Shown here: positions 12,312 to 21,080 of the stretch, in pieces
Layout of the letters: each line of letters begins with the position of its first letter
How positions within the stretch are numbered: the stretch's first letter is position 1
IMG/VR virus record: IMGVR_UViG_3300048837_000398
Location: 1 to 64,000 of that record
DNA: 64,000 nt
DNA from: a virus
Strand: one strand, 5' to 3'
Position numbers and translations under genes: made by a program
Notes under the pieces: generated by a model
The model's input: the letters and a program-made list of their open reading frames with translations, nothing else
What the model was told of the DNA's origin: nothing
Databases searched by the model: none

Positions 12312-12612
12312 GTTTGATGAAATGTGTTTTAAGTGTTTGAGAATCGATTGGAAGGGAGTGACCACATATTCCCCAATCGCCTATGAAGCGTTCAGAGTTT
12401 TCGATGCTGTAGATGGTATCGCCTTTCCACACGAGTTGATCGTGCGCGCAGTTAGAGCAGTAATCGTCTTCGAGATAAACCCCGTATTTACATACGTACA
12501 TGGAGGGATCTTCAGACACTTTTCGCTTTACGCAGACGATATCTGCTAGCGTTACGAGCATTATGAGCAACAGCAGGATTATCAAAACTCGATTTAAGAT
12601 AGCTACTATCAT
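12304..12612 (-). CDS. Membrane-anchored small protein, 102 aa
   Basis: A single N-terminal transmembrane segment (about residues 3-24, IVAILNRVLIILLLLIMLV) is followed by a soluble domain with several Cys, including CSNC and a nearby His. These could bind a metal or form disulfides. Overlaps its neighbours by a few bases at both ends. Function unknown. Confidence 0.6.
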   Translation of the reverse strand: MIVAILNRVLIILLLLIMLVTLADIVCVKRKVSEDPSMYVCKYGVYLEDDYCSNCAHDQLVWKGDTIYSIENSERFIGDWGICGHSLPIDSQTLKTHFIKHD

Positions 12613-12968
12613 TTGAGAACTTTTATTAGAGATTCGTGGTCATAGAGAAGGATCGAGTAGTCGGGCGTAATTACTCCGTAGTGAATATCGGGATGGCTGT
12701 CTTTCCAACCAGCAACGAAATAATGATCTTCTGGTGAAGGTAACAATATTCCGTTAGGATGATTGTGTAAGAGCAGGCCTCTTCCGTATAACGCTAATGT
12801 AGGAGTGTCGATGATTACGCCCATACTACTAGACTCTAGCGTCAGGTTAATTCTGGGCCGCCAAGAGTGTTGGTCGTAGAACAGGTACGCAGACTCTAGC
12901 TGATCGATGAGTGGCCAGCTAAGGTGATGTTTTCTTAGGGCGGTTTGAATTAAGTGCGCTAGGTGCAT
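12609..12968 (-). CDS. RadC-like JAB/MPN-domain protein
   Basis: 119 residues. The segment LLHNHPNGILLPSPEDHYF matches the JAMM/MPN metal-binding signature (H-x-H-P-x-G, spacer, S-x-x-D) of RadC-type proteins. This family is common in phages and mobile elements; its activity is poorly defined, and metallopeptidase or DNA-linked roles have been proposed. An acidic residue near the N-terminus would be needed for catalysis. Lies directly downstream of a RecB-like nuclease gene, inside the replication/recombination block. Confidence 0.65.
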   Translation of the reverse strand: MHLAHLIQTALRKHHLSWPLIDQLESAYLFYDQHSWRPRINLTLESSSMGVIIDTPTLALYGRGLLLHNHPNGILLPSPEDHYFVAGWKDSHPDIHYGVITPDYSILLYDHESLIKVLK

Positions 12969-13982
12969 TTATCTAAATATTGAAAGTGGGATCTCGCCGT
13001 TAGCTTCGTAGACTTCTTTTGGGAGCTCCCAATAGTCTTTGCTGGAATGCCACCTGTAAGCCCTCAGGAGATCGTTAATACCGTGGTAGTACTTACTCCC
13101 CAAGCTACAGCCTTCAACGCCGCAGAAGCGCTCTGAGGGGCTCGTACGGTAAATTATAGCTGGGTTTACAGCGTCACTCTTCGATTCGACCACAATAAAG
13201 ATGAAATCGAGTACTTCGTAGCCTTCATCCAAGTACTTTCTGATCGGCGACTCTTTCGAATAGAGCGCTATTTCGTAGAACGCACACTGCCGATAGTAGC
13301 CGAAGTGAAGATACGAAGACGAGAATTCCCAGACACTTTTACCCGTAGTCTTTAGGTCGAAGGGCTGGATTGTCTTGGCAGCATGATCGATAAGGATGCC
13401 GTCTAAGAGCCCTTTACATTCAGTAACTTCTCCGTCTAACTCGTAGTCGAAATAGATAGCTACTTGGTGCATCAACTCCTTGTTAGGATCTTTGTTGACG
13501 AAGTAGGGTAGCGTATATTCGTTAGCGCCAATCGTTTCGACAGCCTTCTTGACTTGGAAGTACTCGTCTTTAGATAGCGCAATTTTATTTTCGTCGAGCT
13601 GTGTAAGTCACAAATAGTATTCGACGTGCTTCTCGTTAGTGAGAAACTGATCTACTACCCATGCTAAGCTCTTTTTGTAGCCAGCCTTATCGTAGGCCTC
13701 TTGATAGTCTTCGAGAGGAGATTCTCCAGTCAGTCCTTTAGGTAAGTTCTTGACGAACTTAAACATCAAGCCATAAGGCTTAGAGACGTCTCCTACTACG
13801 AAGTCATCCTTTCAACGCTCAGGGGAAGTTAGCAGACAGTCTACTGCTGAGCCGATACGCAAAGCAGTGTCGTCTTCGTCTTCAAATAGTTCTGGATTAT
13901 TACGTCTGAGTCAAGCCTGCTTAGGGTTGAGCATCGACGATAGTAGAGAGTTGGAGATTCGATTTACTTTGAAGTAGTGCAT
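12969..13982 (-). CDS. PD-(D/E)XK exonuclease-like protein (three recoded TGAs)
   Basis: 337 residues when the TGAs at 13608, 13812 and 13911 are read as Trp. The start is ATG 13980-13982. The N-terminal part (HYFKVNRISNSLLSSMLNP, later IGSAVDCLLTSPERW) resembles the opening helices and GSAVH-like motif of RecB/ExoVIII-type phage nucleases. The catalytic core is visible as GLLDGILID...IQPFDLKTTG (D-x11-D-x-K), and a Gln/Tyr motif (YYRQCAFYEIAL) follows. It probably degrades or resects dsDNA and works with the ERF-type annealing protein encoded about 5 kb away. Standard-code annotation would recover only the last 168 residues. Confidence 0.75.
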
Positions 13983-13993
13983 TTTATAGGTTT

Positions 13994-14188
13994 TTATTTT
14001 AGTCCGAATTCAAACTCCCAAGACTTAGTCGACTCATCGTAGCGAAGCGTTTGCTCGATATAACATTCTTGTTTGTGAGTTTCATAGTATTTGTTCAGGA
14101 GTTCTATCAGATCAGCTCTGAATTTTTTGGCGTCTTCTTCAGTAGGAACGTTTACGGTAACTTCGAATGAAAGGAGTATGCTACCCAT
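13994..14188 (-). CDS. Hypothetical protein, 64 aa
   Basis: Small acidic/basic mixed protein with an alternating strand-helix-strand look. ATG start overlaps the preceding gene by 8 bases. No family recognised. Sits between two nuclease-like genes. Confidence 0.5.
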   Translation of the reverse strand: MGSILLSFEVTVNVPTEEDAKKFRADLIELLNKYYETHKQECYIEQTLRYDESTKSWEFEFGLK

Positions 14189-14564
14189 GTTGTATAATTT
14201 CTATTGCTTGATCCAGTTCCTTCACGCTTTGCGGCAAGAAGAGCTGGATTTTTTTGTTTTTAAATTTGTGCTTTAGCAGTTTCCACTTGAGATTGAAGTC
14301 AGGTGTACGCATTCCTTTAGTCTCGATTATCCAGCCTTTCCCAACAAAGTCAGGAGTATAAGTGATAGGTCGCACTTTAGTGGAGATCTCTTTGAAAACC
14401 TTTCGATTACGTTCTCAAGAGACTGCTTTAGTTGTGAAACCCTCGACAAGGAGTATTGCGTAAGGTTCGTACTCGAATTCTATGTTAGCGTCTACTAGCT
14501 TTTGGTAGCATAGTGCCTCGAACTTAGAGCGAAATTTCGTAGTCTTCGTGTTCTTGTATTTCAT
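14181..14564 (-). CDS. Small PD-(D/E)XK endonuclease (DUF1064 / resolvase-like)
   Basis: 127 residues with TGA 14415-14417 read as Trp; ATG start at 14562-14564. The core YTPDFVGKGWIIETKG gives the P-D-x(8-10)-E-x-K nuclease signature. An N-terminal segment MKYKNTKTTKFRSKFEA and the FEYEPY motif are typical of the DUF1064-type phage Holliday-junction or structure-specific nucleases. Likely role: processing recombination or replication intermediates. Under the standard code only the C-terminal 64 residues are visible. Confidence 0.7.
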
Positions 14565-14715
14565 AGAGTTGAACTATGTCGTCGAGCTTTACTGAAGCTT
14601 CAGGTAGGTCTAAGCCCTCTTCAATCTCACCTAAAGTTAACGTGAAGTACTCGGCAAGAAGTTCAAGATCAATAGGATCGTCGTGTTCGATAGATATTTG
14701 AATGATTGTAGTCAT
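14524..14715 (-). CDS. Small acidic protein, 63 aa
   Basis: Very acidic (many Asp/Glu), ATG start, first gene after the terminator at 14.75 kb in the direction of transcription. Overlaps the resolvase-like gene by 41 bases. No family recognised. Confidence 0.5.
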   Translation of the reverse strand: MTTIIQISIEHDDPIDLELLAEYFTLTLGEIEEGLDLPEASVKLDDIVQLYEIQEHEDYEISL

Positions 14716-14731
14716 GTCTTATTTAAAATGG

Positions 14732-14767
14732 GGGGAAAGCCCTTCCTCGTTTGGAAAGACTCTCCCC
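14732..14767 (-). terminator. Intrinsic terminator with AAACGA loop
   Basis: On the minus strand, GGGGAGAGTCTTTCC pairs along 15 positions (with G-U wobbles) with GGAAGGGCTTTCCCC around the loop AAACGA, followed by CCATTTTAAA. It lies just after the ATP-grasp-like gene. Confidence 0.75.
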
Positions 14768-14781
14768 GGCGGTTTCCAGCC

Positions 14782-15483
14782 TTATTTTCGCATAGCTACC
14801 ATCCGCTGGATAACGGAGGAAGCTGCAAGCGCTGTGTCTTCAGTGAGCCCTGTGGTGACATCGACAACGTAGAATGCGTCAAGGAACCACACCATCTTTA
14901 CGCGAATAAAGTCCGCTTCAAGAGTGAGTGCGATGTCCGTGGCCACTGTCTCCATTGCGACGACAGTATTCTCTGTGGGGTTGTGGTTGCCAGTGAAGGT
15001 CTCGAGGATGTGATCGCGACGTTGCGACCGATGGAGAACCGACTTGTGGCGGGTGCACGTGATCTCGACTTCGTACATGAAATCGTTCACCTGCTTGTAC
15101 ATGACCGACTTCGACCATTCGTGTTCAACCCGGAGAGTTTTTACGAGGTCGCTGTAATTCATGATGGTGTGTGTGCCCACAGGCGTGCGTAAAACAGCGG
15201 TCGAATTTTCGAACTTACGATCGTAAGCCAAGTAATCGAAACCTTCGGGTGTGTAGAGCTTCTCACCTCGCACAAACTCCGGTACAGGAACGTTTGCTTC
15301 CTGAAGTGTGCTGAACAACTCGGCCTTATTGTTGGTCAAGTTGAAGAGTGCGTTCGAATTAACGTTCACACCTTTCCGTTGGGAGGGCTTTATCGGGCTG
15401 TTAAACAGCGCTGAAACGTGGACGCCGTGGCTGCCTAAGGTGCGGGCAGAAACTGGGCACTTTGAATCGATGATAACGTGCAT
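14782..15483 (-). CDS. ATP-grasp-like protein
   Basis: 233 residues. The N-terminal stretch with NxxALFNLTNNKAELF followed by ANVPVPEF has the shape of ATP-grasp ligases of the RimK/YheC kind (Asn, then Lys, then xxPxP). The C-terminal DFIRVKMVWF...FYVVDVTTGL resembles their late Asp/Asn metal-binding strand. Such enzymes join an acid and an amine using ATP; in phages the substrate is usually unknown. Assignment is from overall pattern, so moderate. Terminator follows directly. Confidence 0.5.
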   Translation of the reverse strand: MHVIIDSKCPVSARTLGSHGVHVSALFNSPIKPSQRKGVNVNSNALFNLTNNKAELFSTLQEANVPVPEFVRGEKLYTPEGFDYLAYDRKFENSTAVLRTPVGTHTIMNYSDLVKTLRVEHEWSKSVMYKQVNDFMYEVEITCTRHKSVLHRSQRRDHILETFTGNHNPTENTVVAMETVATDIALTLEADFIRVKMVWFLDAFYVVDVTTGLTEDTALAASSVIQRMVAMRK

Positions 15484-15659
15484 TTGAAAAGATTGATGAA
15501 TGTTTGTGGTATGGATGGTTCGTTAGCCATTGCGAGATAGAAAGAAGGAGCGCGGCGACCCAGAGAGTGGATCAGCACTTCGCACATGATCGCCGCGTCC
15601 GCTTCATTTTCTTTCAGTCTCTTGATGGTTAGTCTTGTCATTAACGCTATTTGAGCCAT
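15435..15659 (-). CDS. Hypothetical protein, 74 aa
   Basis: ATG start overlaps the end of the uracil-glycosylase gene by 13 bases; the end overlaps the ATP-grasp-like gene by 49 bases. N-terminal half helical, no family recognised. The long overlap makes the exact end less certain. Confidence 0.45.
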   Translation of the reverse strand: MAQIALMTRLTIKRLKENEADAAIMCEVLIHSLGRRAPSFYLAMANEPSIPQTFINLFKCTLSSIQSAQFLPAP

Positions 15660-16276
15660 GTAAATAGAGGAGGAACGTTAAAGTTATTTCCTGATAAAGG
15701 GGCTGGTGAACAACTCCTGAAAGTCGAATGTGAGCTATCGAGAAGATCACTTACGAAATTTTGCACCTTAGATCCTAGCAACACGTGATGAATGTCGTTC
15801 GGAAGCGCCTTAATGATTTCGCTTGTGAACCTCTTCCAATAGAGTAAGTGGCTACCCCCTTCCCCAGCTCGCACTGTGAGTGCAAGGTTGAGCAGAAGGA
15901 CTCCTTTACGAGGAAGCACGGAAAGGTATGAATCAGTTGCTTCGAACAGGTCTAGACCAGAGTCGGCTCGAATCTTGGTCAAGAGTCTGTGAAGTGCAGG
16001 AGCAATAGGATTACGAATGACGTGGTCATACGCTAGCCCATTACCAATGCCGTTAGCATATGGATCGACTCCATAGACAACAGCTTTCACGTCCTCGAAG
16101 GCGCACTCTTTGAACGCTCTAAACACAAGATCTTCCCTCGGATAAATAGTAAATCCTAGATCTTTCTCGTGCTTAAGTTTCGGTGCGATTTCCACAAAAG
16201 CTTCCATCGCAAGAGGCGCAGCATCTGCCCAGTCACCTAGATGGACGCCCAGAAACTGTTTAGTTTTCGGGCTCAT
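15647..16276 (-). CDS. Uracil-DNA glycosylase family protein (altered active site)
   Basis: 209 residues. VVYGVDPYANGIGNGLAYD aligns with the family-1 UNG water-activating motif GQDPYHGPGQAHGLAFS. KGVLLLNLALTVRAGEGGSH matches the GVLLLNTxLTVExGxxxSH motif, and SPAPLSGNNF matches the HPSPLS leucine-loop motif. The catalytic Asp and Tyr are kept, but the His after PY is Ala and the His of HPSPLS is replaced by Ser, so activity may be weakened or changed. Role: removal of uracil from DNA, or a binding-only protein. Adjacent to the primase gene in the replication block. Confidence 0.75.
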   Translation of the reverse strand: MSPKTKQFLGVHLGDWADAAPLAMEAFVEIAPKLKHEKDLGFTIYPREDLVFRAFKECAFEDVKAVVYGVDPYANGIGNGLAYDHVIRNPIAPALHRLLTKIRADSGLDLFEATDSYLSVLPRKGVLLLNLALTVRAGEGGSHLLYWKRFTSEIIKALPNDIHHVLLGSKVQNFVSDLLDSSHSTFRSCSPAPLSGNNFNVPPLFTWLK

Positions 16277-16682
16277 CCGAACATCTGAATGTGTCGCTGT
16301 AAAGTACTTGGCTCCCGTAGGAGCAATCGGAGTATAGGGTTACATTAAACGAATCGAGTAGGCCTTCTGTGGTTTCATTTGCTGACAGCCAGTAGTCGAA
16401 CTCTCCTACCGCCTTCTGTAATGCGAGGTCATAATTCGTGTAGCTAAATTCGCGTGTCTTTGTGTAGGCCGTCGGTGAATCTCTCCACCAGACAGTTGTT
16501 TCGTAGAAGTAAGAGCAGTTGTTAGCTGCGGCTTCGAGTTCGTCTACCTTATTACAAGTAGCGATGCCTACTCCAAGTAGTAGAATGATAGTTGTGGCAA
16601 TTGCCCACAACAAGCTAGTAGGGGACATCGACTGTTGTTCTTGTCGAGAGGGTTCGTCCAAGGGCTTTTTTGATAAGCTCAT
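16260..16682 (-). CDS. Membrane protein with extracytoplasmic domain, 140 aa
   Basis: One transmembrane segment (about residues 22-43, LLWAIATTIILLLGVGIA) follows a short charged N-terminus. The C-terminal domain is rich in Tyr, Ser and Cys and probably lies outside the membrane. Overlaps the primase gene by 68 bases and the glycosylase gene by 17. No family recognised. Confidence 0.55.
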   Translation of the reverse strand: MSLSKKPLDEPSRQEQQSMSPTSLLWAIATTIILLLGVGIATCNKVDELEAAANNCSYFYETTVWWRDSPTAYTKTREFSYTNYDLALQKAVGEFDYWLSANETTEGLLDSFNVTLYSDCSYGSQVLYSDTFRCSDEPEN

Positions 16683-17595
16683 ACGTTCTGCGTCTTTTGT
16701 ACCTTTTAAAATAGTCTGAAATGTCTTTGGGCCCTCGCGTAGCGATGTACGGGATTCTCAAAGATTCAGACAGAGAGATGTTCGACCGCATGCCAGCTTC
16801 ATCCGAGTCCATAAAAAGGAACACATGGGCATACGACTCTTTTAGGCTCTTAACTGTCCGCCTGACTACTTCACTCTTAGCACTAACGATTTCACTGTTG
16901 AAACATACTGCAGGAAAGCCAAGTTCCCACAGTACCATTACGTCTTTTAACGATGAAGTTATGAAAACGAGTTTACCTCGTCTTGCCAAGCTTTCTAGCC
17001 CGCCAATATCTTCTGCCCCCGCGTTACCGAACCATTTCTGTTGAGATTTGGAAGCGAGCGGACGGTAGATTTTCAGATGACTGGAAGGAAATGCGTACGC
17101 GAAAACAGGGTTTGCTTTCGTTCCGCGCATAAAAAGGTTGCCATTCACGTAGACCGATCGTAACGAATGAACGTTAAATTTTGCTAGTGTCGGTGCAGTA
17201 ATGCCGTAAGCATTTCAGTACCATCTATCCTCTTCCGACTCTTTGCGGATGGCCTCGATGATTAAATCTTTTGCTTTAGGCGCGTCGAGTGGCTTGTTCG
17301 TCTCTAATTTAGGAGCCACATCTCTCAAGATCTTAATTGCAGAAGCGAAGTTGACCTTGTACTTCTCGATAATAACGTCGATGACACTGTACATTTTACC
17401 TGTACCAAAGTCGTGCAGGTATAGGATGCCTCTAGGCGACTCTCAGAATGAGCACGTAGGATTATCGTCCTTTCGAAAAGGGGAACGCACTAGACCAGTG
17501 CCTACCTTCTCGTTAAGGAAATACTCCATGAGTGCTACTTGCCCAACCGACTTCATAAGTTCGAACGGGTCCGTATAGTTAGAAGCCTTTATCAT
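16615..17595 (-). CDS. dnaG: DnaG-type primase (two recoded TGAs)
   Basis: 326 residues with TGA 17215-17217 and 17443-17445 read as Trp; ATG start 17593-17595. The N-terminal half (FRKDDNPTCSFWESPRG, LHDFGTG) matches the degenerate zinc/TOPRIM-primase N-domain of phage primases. RWYWNAYGIT...LAKFNV is the conserved linker, where the recoded codon falls exactly at the usual Trp of YWxxYGI. The TOPRIM core follows: LVFITSSLKDVMVL, FLFMDSDEAGM (DxDxxG) and KDISDY. It synthesises RNA primers, presumably with the DnaB-type helicase encoded 2.5 kb away in the same operon. The standard code shows only the last 177 residues. Confidence 0.85.
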
Positions 17596-17836
17596 CGATT
17601 TGTAGATGTACGATTTTTTCGAATTTGTAGGTAGTAATCAAGTGGCACTCAATCTGCCAGATATCGTCTAGCTCTGTGTTGATTGCGAGCGTTACCTTTT
17701 GGACAGTAACTTTGGACTTAGAATCTTCCTTGTTCCGTAAGCCCGTAGCCGTAAAGGTAACTAGCCGAACGTTCTTGAGGTACATCCCAAGCTCTGCAAT
17801 CTTACCGCTATTTATTAGTTTGTCTATTCTTGACAT
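17579..17836 (-). CDS. Hypothetical protein, 85 aa
   Basis: Starts at ATG overlapping the previous gene by 13 bases and ends 17 bases inside the primase gene. Helical N-terminus, then alternating hydrophobic/charged residues typical of beta strands (VTFTATGL, VTVQKVTLAI). Possibly a primase or helicase accessory protein by position only. Confidence 0.5.
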   Translation of the reverse strand: MSRIDKLINSGKIAELGMYLKNVRLVTFTATGLRNKEDSKSKVTVQKVTLAINTELDDIWQIECHLITTYKFEKIVHLQIDDKGF

Positions 17837-18099
17837 TTGTCTAGACGTTTCTCAAGAATCTCTGCGTGAAGCTTCCAAGAATTCAACAAGCGATTTGCTC
17901 TTAGTAAATCATTTGAAAGCTTTGCATTCTTTTCATTTAAAGCTTGAATTGTGTTTCCATCTGAAGTGCGTCCTAACGAATAGACCAGTGTTGAAGCCGC
18001 TAGGAAAACAGCAGCTAAGCTAGTGTTATGGATAAACGCAAAAGTAGCAGCTGCGCACAAGGTCAGTATTAATCCGAGTATAGATATAAATATTCTCAT
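17824..18099 (-). CDS. Two-TM small membrane protein with coiled coil
   Basis: 91 residues. Two hydrophobic segments (about 4-22 and 26-43) form a membrane hairpin, followed by a charged helix that could form a coiled coil. Shape is holin- or inner-spanin-like, but the surrounding genes are for replication, so no function is assigned. Lies just downstream of a strong terminator. Confidence 0.5.
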   Translation of the reverse strand: MRIFISILGLILTLCAAATFAFIHNTSLAAVFLAASTLVYSLGRTSDGNTIQALNEKNAKLSNDLLRANRLLNSWKLHAEILEKRLDKCQE

Positions 18100-18169
18100 A
18101 GATTGATTTGTTTAGTTGAGAGTCTAGTGTCGAACTGTAAGCCCTTACTAAAGCTGACTCCCACCAATA

Positions 18170-18190
18170 AAAAAGGGTGGTTGCCCACCC
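18170..18190 (-). terminator. Intrinsic terminator (GCAA tetraloop)
   Basis: Minus-strand GGGTGG, loop GCAA, CCACCC, then TTTTTTA. It lies 11 bases after the end of the 18201-18731 gene. Confidence 0.85.
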
Positions 18191-18200
18191 CTCTTCATCG

Positions 18201-18731
18201 CTATGCTGCAATGCCAGCAGCTTCAAGTTTCTCTTTCTCCTTCTTCGTCCAGTAGAGCGAAGTAGGGAACCCTTTCATATAAGAGTCGATGAACTTGTAG
18301 TCTGGAATCTTCGCGTAAGTTTTGTCGCCCTTCTTATCGGGCATGACTTTTAGACAGACTGCTACGCCTTGCCATGCTTCGAGTTCTTTAGAAGCAAGCT
18401 CCATAAAGCTGTCGTAATCCTCTGCTTCGAGGGTGCCAGCGGCTTCTCCTAAGAATACTCGTAAGACGTCTACTACGATGCGCACGTTCTTATCGATCGA
18501 GCGCTGGAGAGCTTCAGAAGGAGACTCACCGTCGTTAATAAAGTTGGCGTTAGGTTCGAACAGTCGTTTGTGAATGAATTGGCCGGCCTCGTTACCGAAG
18601 CGTAAATCCCAGTAGTTAGGGCCTGACTGAAGGCCTAAGAATTGCAGGTCACCTTTATCGTGGATGCCCGCTTGAATACCTGCTCCGGAAGAAGGTAGTT
18701 CATTGTCGAAGTATAATTTCGCTTGGATCAT
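18201..18731 (-). CDS. Conserved-type phage protein next to ERF (possible ssDNA-binding protein)
   Basis: 176 residues, no signal peptide or membrane segment. Contains LQFLGLQSGPNYWDLRFGN and a Lys-rich C-terminus. Genes in this position beside an ERF annealing protein often encode a single-strand DNA-binding or associated protein, but no OB-fold signature is certain. Ends at a strong terminator, so it is the last gene of the ERF transcript segment. Confidence 0.5.
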   Translation of the reverse strand: MIQAKLYFDNELPSSGAGIQAGIHDKGDLQFLGLQSGPNYWDLRFGNEAGQFIHKRLFEPNANFINDGESPSEALQRSIDKNVRIVVDVLRVFLGEAAGTLEAEDYDSFMELASKELEAWQGVAVCLKVMPDKKGDKTYAKIPDYKFIDSYMKGFPTSLYWTKKEKEKLEAAGIAA

Positions 18732-18742
18732 GATCGTGTAGA

Positions 18743-19141
18743 TTATCGAGTGAAAGTTTTGTTAGAGGCTGCGTTACCATCGTCGTCGTCTTCGATGTTG
18801 AGTCCTAAGACTGCACCGAGTGCGTAGCGACGCATATAAGTGATTGCTGAGCCGATAGCTTGTGGGTCGTTCTTAACTGGTTGGGTATTCACCGTGTCTT
18901 CTAGATACTCTCCTGAAGAGTGCATAAGAATAGTAGTGAGCCCGTTATCTCCTGACGGAAATTGTGCGAACGAAAGCCCGTGCTTAGCAAGTGGTGCGCG
19001 GATGCCTTTGATGATTGCGTTTAAGCTTACGTATTTTGATTTAAAGAAAGGATTTTTAGCGTCTTTGACGATAGCCTCTACTTCACCTTGAAACAGAGCT
19101 AGCGACTTGGCTAGATTAGCGATAGATTCGGATTTGTTCAT
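18743..19141 (-). CDS. ERF-family single-strand annealing protein
   Basis: 132 residues. KSKYVSLNAIIKGIRAPLAKHGLSFAQ, then TTILMHSSGEYLEDT, and DPQAIGSAITYMRRYALGAVLGL are the hallmark ERF-superfamily motifs (essential recombination function of P22-like phages). The tail EDDDDGN is also typical. It anneals complementary single strands during recombination-dependent replication and probably partners the exonuclease-like protein of 12969-13982. Shares one base with the next gene's end (TAATG-type junction). Confidence 0.85.
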   Translation of the reverse strand: MNKSESIANLAKSLALFQGEVEAIVKDAKNPFFKSKYVSLNAIIKGIRAPLAKHGLSFAQFPSGDNGLTTILMHSSGEYLEDTVNTQPVKNDPQAIGSAITYMRRYALGAVLGLNIEDDDDGNAASNKTFTR

Positions 19142-20106
19142 TATGCCTGTATAAGTTTCGCGTTCTTAAAGTCTTCGACGAATGCAAGGATCTGCTGTTC
19201 TCCGAAGCGTTCTTTTATGATGTGCCAATAGACCATGCTTTTAGTGGTATGTACTGGCGAATATACTGGTCGACCTTTAGGGTAGCCCTTGTCTGGTGGA
19301 CCATAGAAATCGCGCATCCCTGTTACTACGGCTGGACGATGCGTAATTATTACGTAGTCCGAACACGTGTAAATTGCTGATGACGCAAAGATATCGTTTC
19401 TATTTGGAAACTGAAGAAATTGATTTTGTACGCGCTCTGGCTTCTCGATGTCTCTGTTCAACTGCGAAAGGACTACAAAGATAATCTTAAGTCCTTTAGA
19501 AGCAAAGAGTTTTTTTAGATCGACAAACTTTCTCATGAGTTCATCGATAATAACTTTCTCTAAGTCAGTCTGCTTTCCTTTCGTTAGCAGAGCGTGGTCC
19601 AAAGTTACGACTAATCCATCGTCTTTAGAAACTTTCGCAGAGAAATCTAAGATCGTGCTACTAATTTCTTCGACAGTACCAGCAGTATCCACATAGTAAA
19701 TAGGTGTCGACGCTATCTCGTCTAAGACCTTGTTAGCTTGCTGCTCTAGCTCTGAGGAGAGCGGTGAGAAAGCTGAATAAAGATCTTTCGTAGTTGCTGA
19801 TACTTTAGACGACACTGAACGAGTTAGTGAATCTTCGATAAGCATTTCGAACTCGAATGAAAGTATGTGAAACTTCTGGTCTTTGTTGAGTGCTACGAAG
19901 TCTTGCTTAAGCTCCTCAAGGAGCGTACTCTTACCTGAGCCCGATAGTCCTGCAAAGGTAACTATTCGATTTCAGTCTATCCCATTCATCAGGGCCGAAT
20001 TAAAATTTTCTTTCGAAGTTTTTAGCGAGCGCACAACTCCGTTCTTACGATCTGCAATCGCTTTTCGCGTAAGTTCTACGCCCTTCGATATGTGCGAGTA
20101 TTTCAT
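19141..20106 (-). CDS. DnaB-type replicative helicase, short form (one recoded TGA)
   Basis: 321 residues with TGA 19972-19974 read as Trp (context NGIDWNRIVTFAG). ATG start 20104-20106. Walker A is GLSGSGKSTL; the LSFEFEM segment, the DGLVVTLDHALL Walker B-like strand, and LSQLNRDIEKP are the RecA-fold motifs of DnaB/Gp4-type helicases. It lacks the usual N-terminal primase-interaction domain, so it is shorter than the roughly 450 residues of bacterial DnaB. Probably unwinds DNA at the fork with the nearby primase and polymerase. Confidence 0.8.
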
Positions 20107-20604
20107 TTAGCGATATTTGGAATAGTGTTTTTCCCTAAGGAAGTTTAGTGGGCCCTTCATATACTTGTAGGGTGAGTGTGAGAGTGGTCCCGAAGATTGA
20201 TTTTCGAACGAGCTTACGTAATTAGCAGCTGCTCGCACTAGATCTTGCCACGGTACTTCGTTAGAGGCTTCTCTGTATGCAGCTTTCACTTCGCCATGCT
20301 TGCAGCGTATTGGTCGTGACTTCGGGAAGAAAGGTAAGTACTCGTCTGAAAGTGGAAACGTTTTGTAGAACTCTTCGAAACCTTCGTCCGAGGATGTTGG
20401 AGCTGACGACAAAGATACGATAAAACTTTTACCAGCATCTGTCAACTCGTTGTTTTTTCAGAAGCCTAGTTTTTCTAGTTTCCGAAACGCTTCGAGCGTG
20501 AGTGGTATGTCTAACCCTGTACCGTGCAGATTAGAGTGCAGAAAGAAATACTCGTTGAGATCAAGTGCATTCTCTCGAATGATGTTGTAAGTAGTCTTAT
20601 CCAT
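20107..20604 (-). CDS. Hypothetical replication-cluster protein (one recoded TGA)
   Basis: 165 residues with TGA 20458-20460 read as Trp (LGFWKNNELTDAGKS); ATG start 20602-20604. N-terminal half looks like a winged-helix (LNEYFFLHSNLHG...LTLEAFRKLEKLGFWK), a fold often found in phage replication initiators and helicase loaders. The C-terminal YKYMKGPLNFLREKHYSKY resembles the end of loader or initiator-like proteins. Directly upstream of the helicase gene, which supports a loader role by inference. Confidence 0.55.
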
Positions 20605-20857
20605 TGTTAAAAAAATCTTTGGTTCGTACGTTATTTTTAGAGTAGAAGAGCTCTCGTAGAGCGGAATCGTTGAGTATTTGTAGAAGTGCGTCTAAGATAG
20701 CTTCAGTCATCGACTCGAAAGGACCTTCTAAATGCGAGTCTCGTATTGCTTTAGACGAAGACCGTTCACGCACTAAGTAAAAGATTCCTTCAGAACTTTC
20801 GAATGCTGCGAAAGACAGCGACTTACCGAAGCGCTTACGCTTGAAGATTGGTTTCAT
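20597..20857 (-). CDS. Small paralog family member 1 (86 aa)
   Basis: Beta-rich N-terminus then an amphipathic helix MTEAILDALLQILND. The helix with the pattern D-x-I/V-L-x-A/G-x-x-x-I recurs at the C-terminus of the next six genes, so these seven look like a diverged tandem family. Overlaps both neighbours by 8-23 bases. Function unknown. Confidence 0.6.
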   Translation of the reverse strand: MKPIFKRKRFGKSLSFAAFESSEGIFYLVRERSSSKAIRDSHLEGPFESMTEAILDALLQILNDSALRELFYSKNNVRTKDFFNNG

Positions 20858-21080
20858 AAAGAACTTTAATTAGAGCTCTATATCCATCTAAAATTACGTC
20901 TATTAGCTCCCATTCGTCGAGCGAGTAGTAGAGAGTCTTTACGTTCTCCATCGCCATTATACCTGGGCCTCTTGTTATTCGCAAGATTACGAATTGATTA
21001 GACGAAGCCATTCGAAGGACAAACCGAATCAAGCCGCCTTTGTGTGGTATAAACTTCTGGATGAGTAACTTAGGCTCCAA
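20835..21080 (-). CDS. Small paralog family member 2 (81 aa)
   Basis: Start is a TTG (21078-21080) overlapping the stop of the upstream gene; no in-frame ATG upstream before a TAA. Strand-rich core (LIRFVLRMASSNQFVILRI) and C-terminal helix IDVILDGYRALIKVL, matching the family pattern. Function unknown. Confidence 0.55.
   Translation of the reverse strand: MEPKLLIQKFIPHKGGLIRFVLRMASSNQFVILRITRGPGIMAMENVKTLYYSLDEWELIDVILDGYRALIKVLYETNLQA

Noticed and set aside
18026-18226. 66-codon minus ORF across the 18.18 kb terminator
   Set aside because: It runs through a strong terminator hairpin and covers the ends of two better genes.
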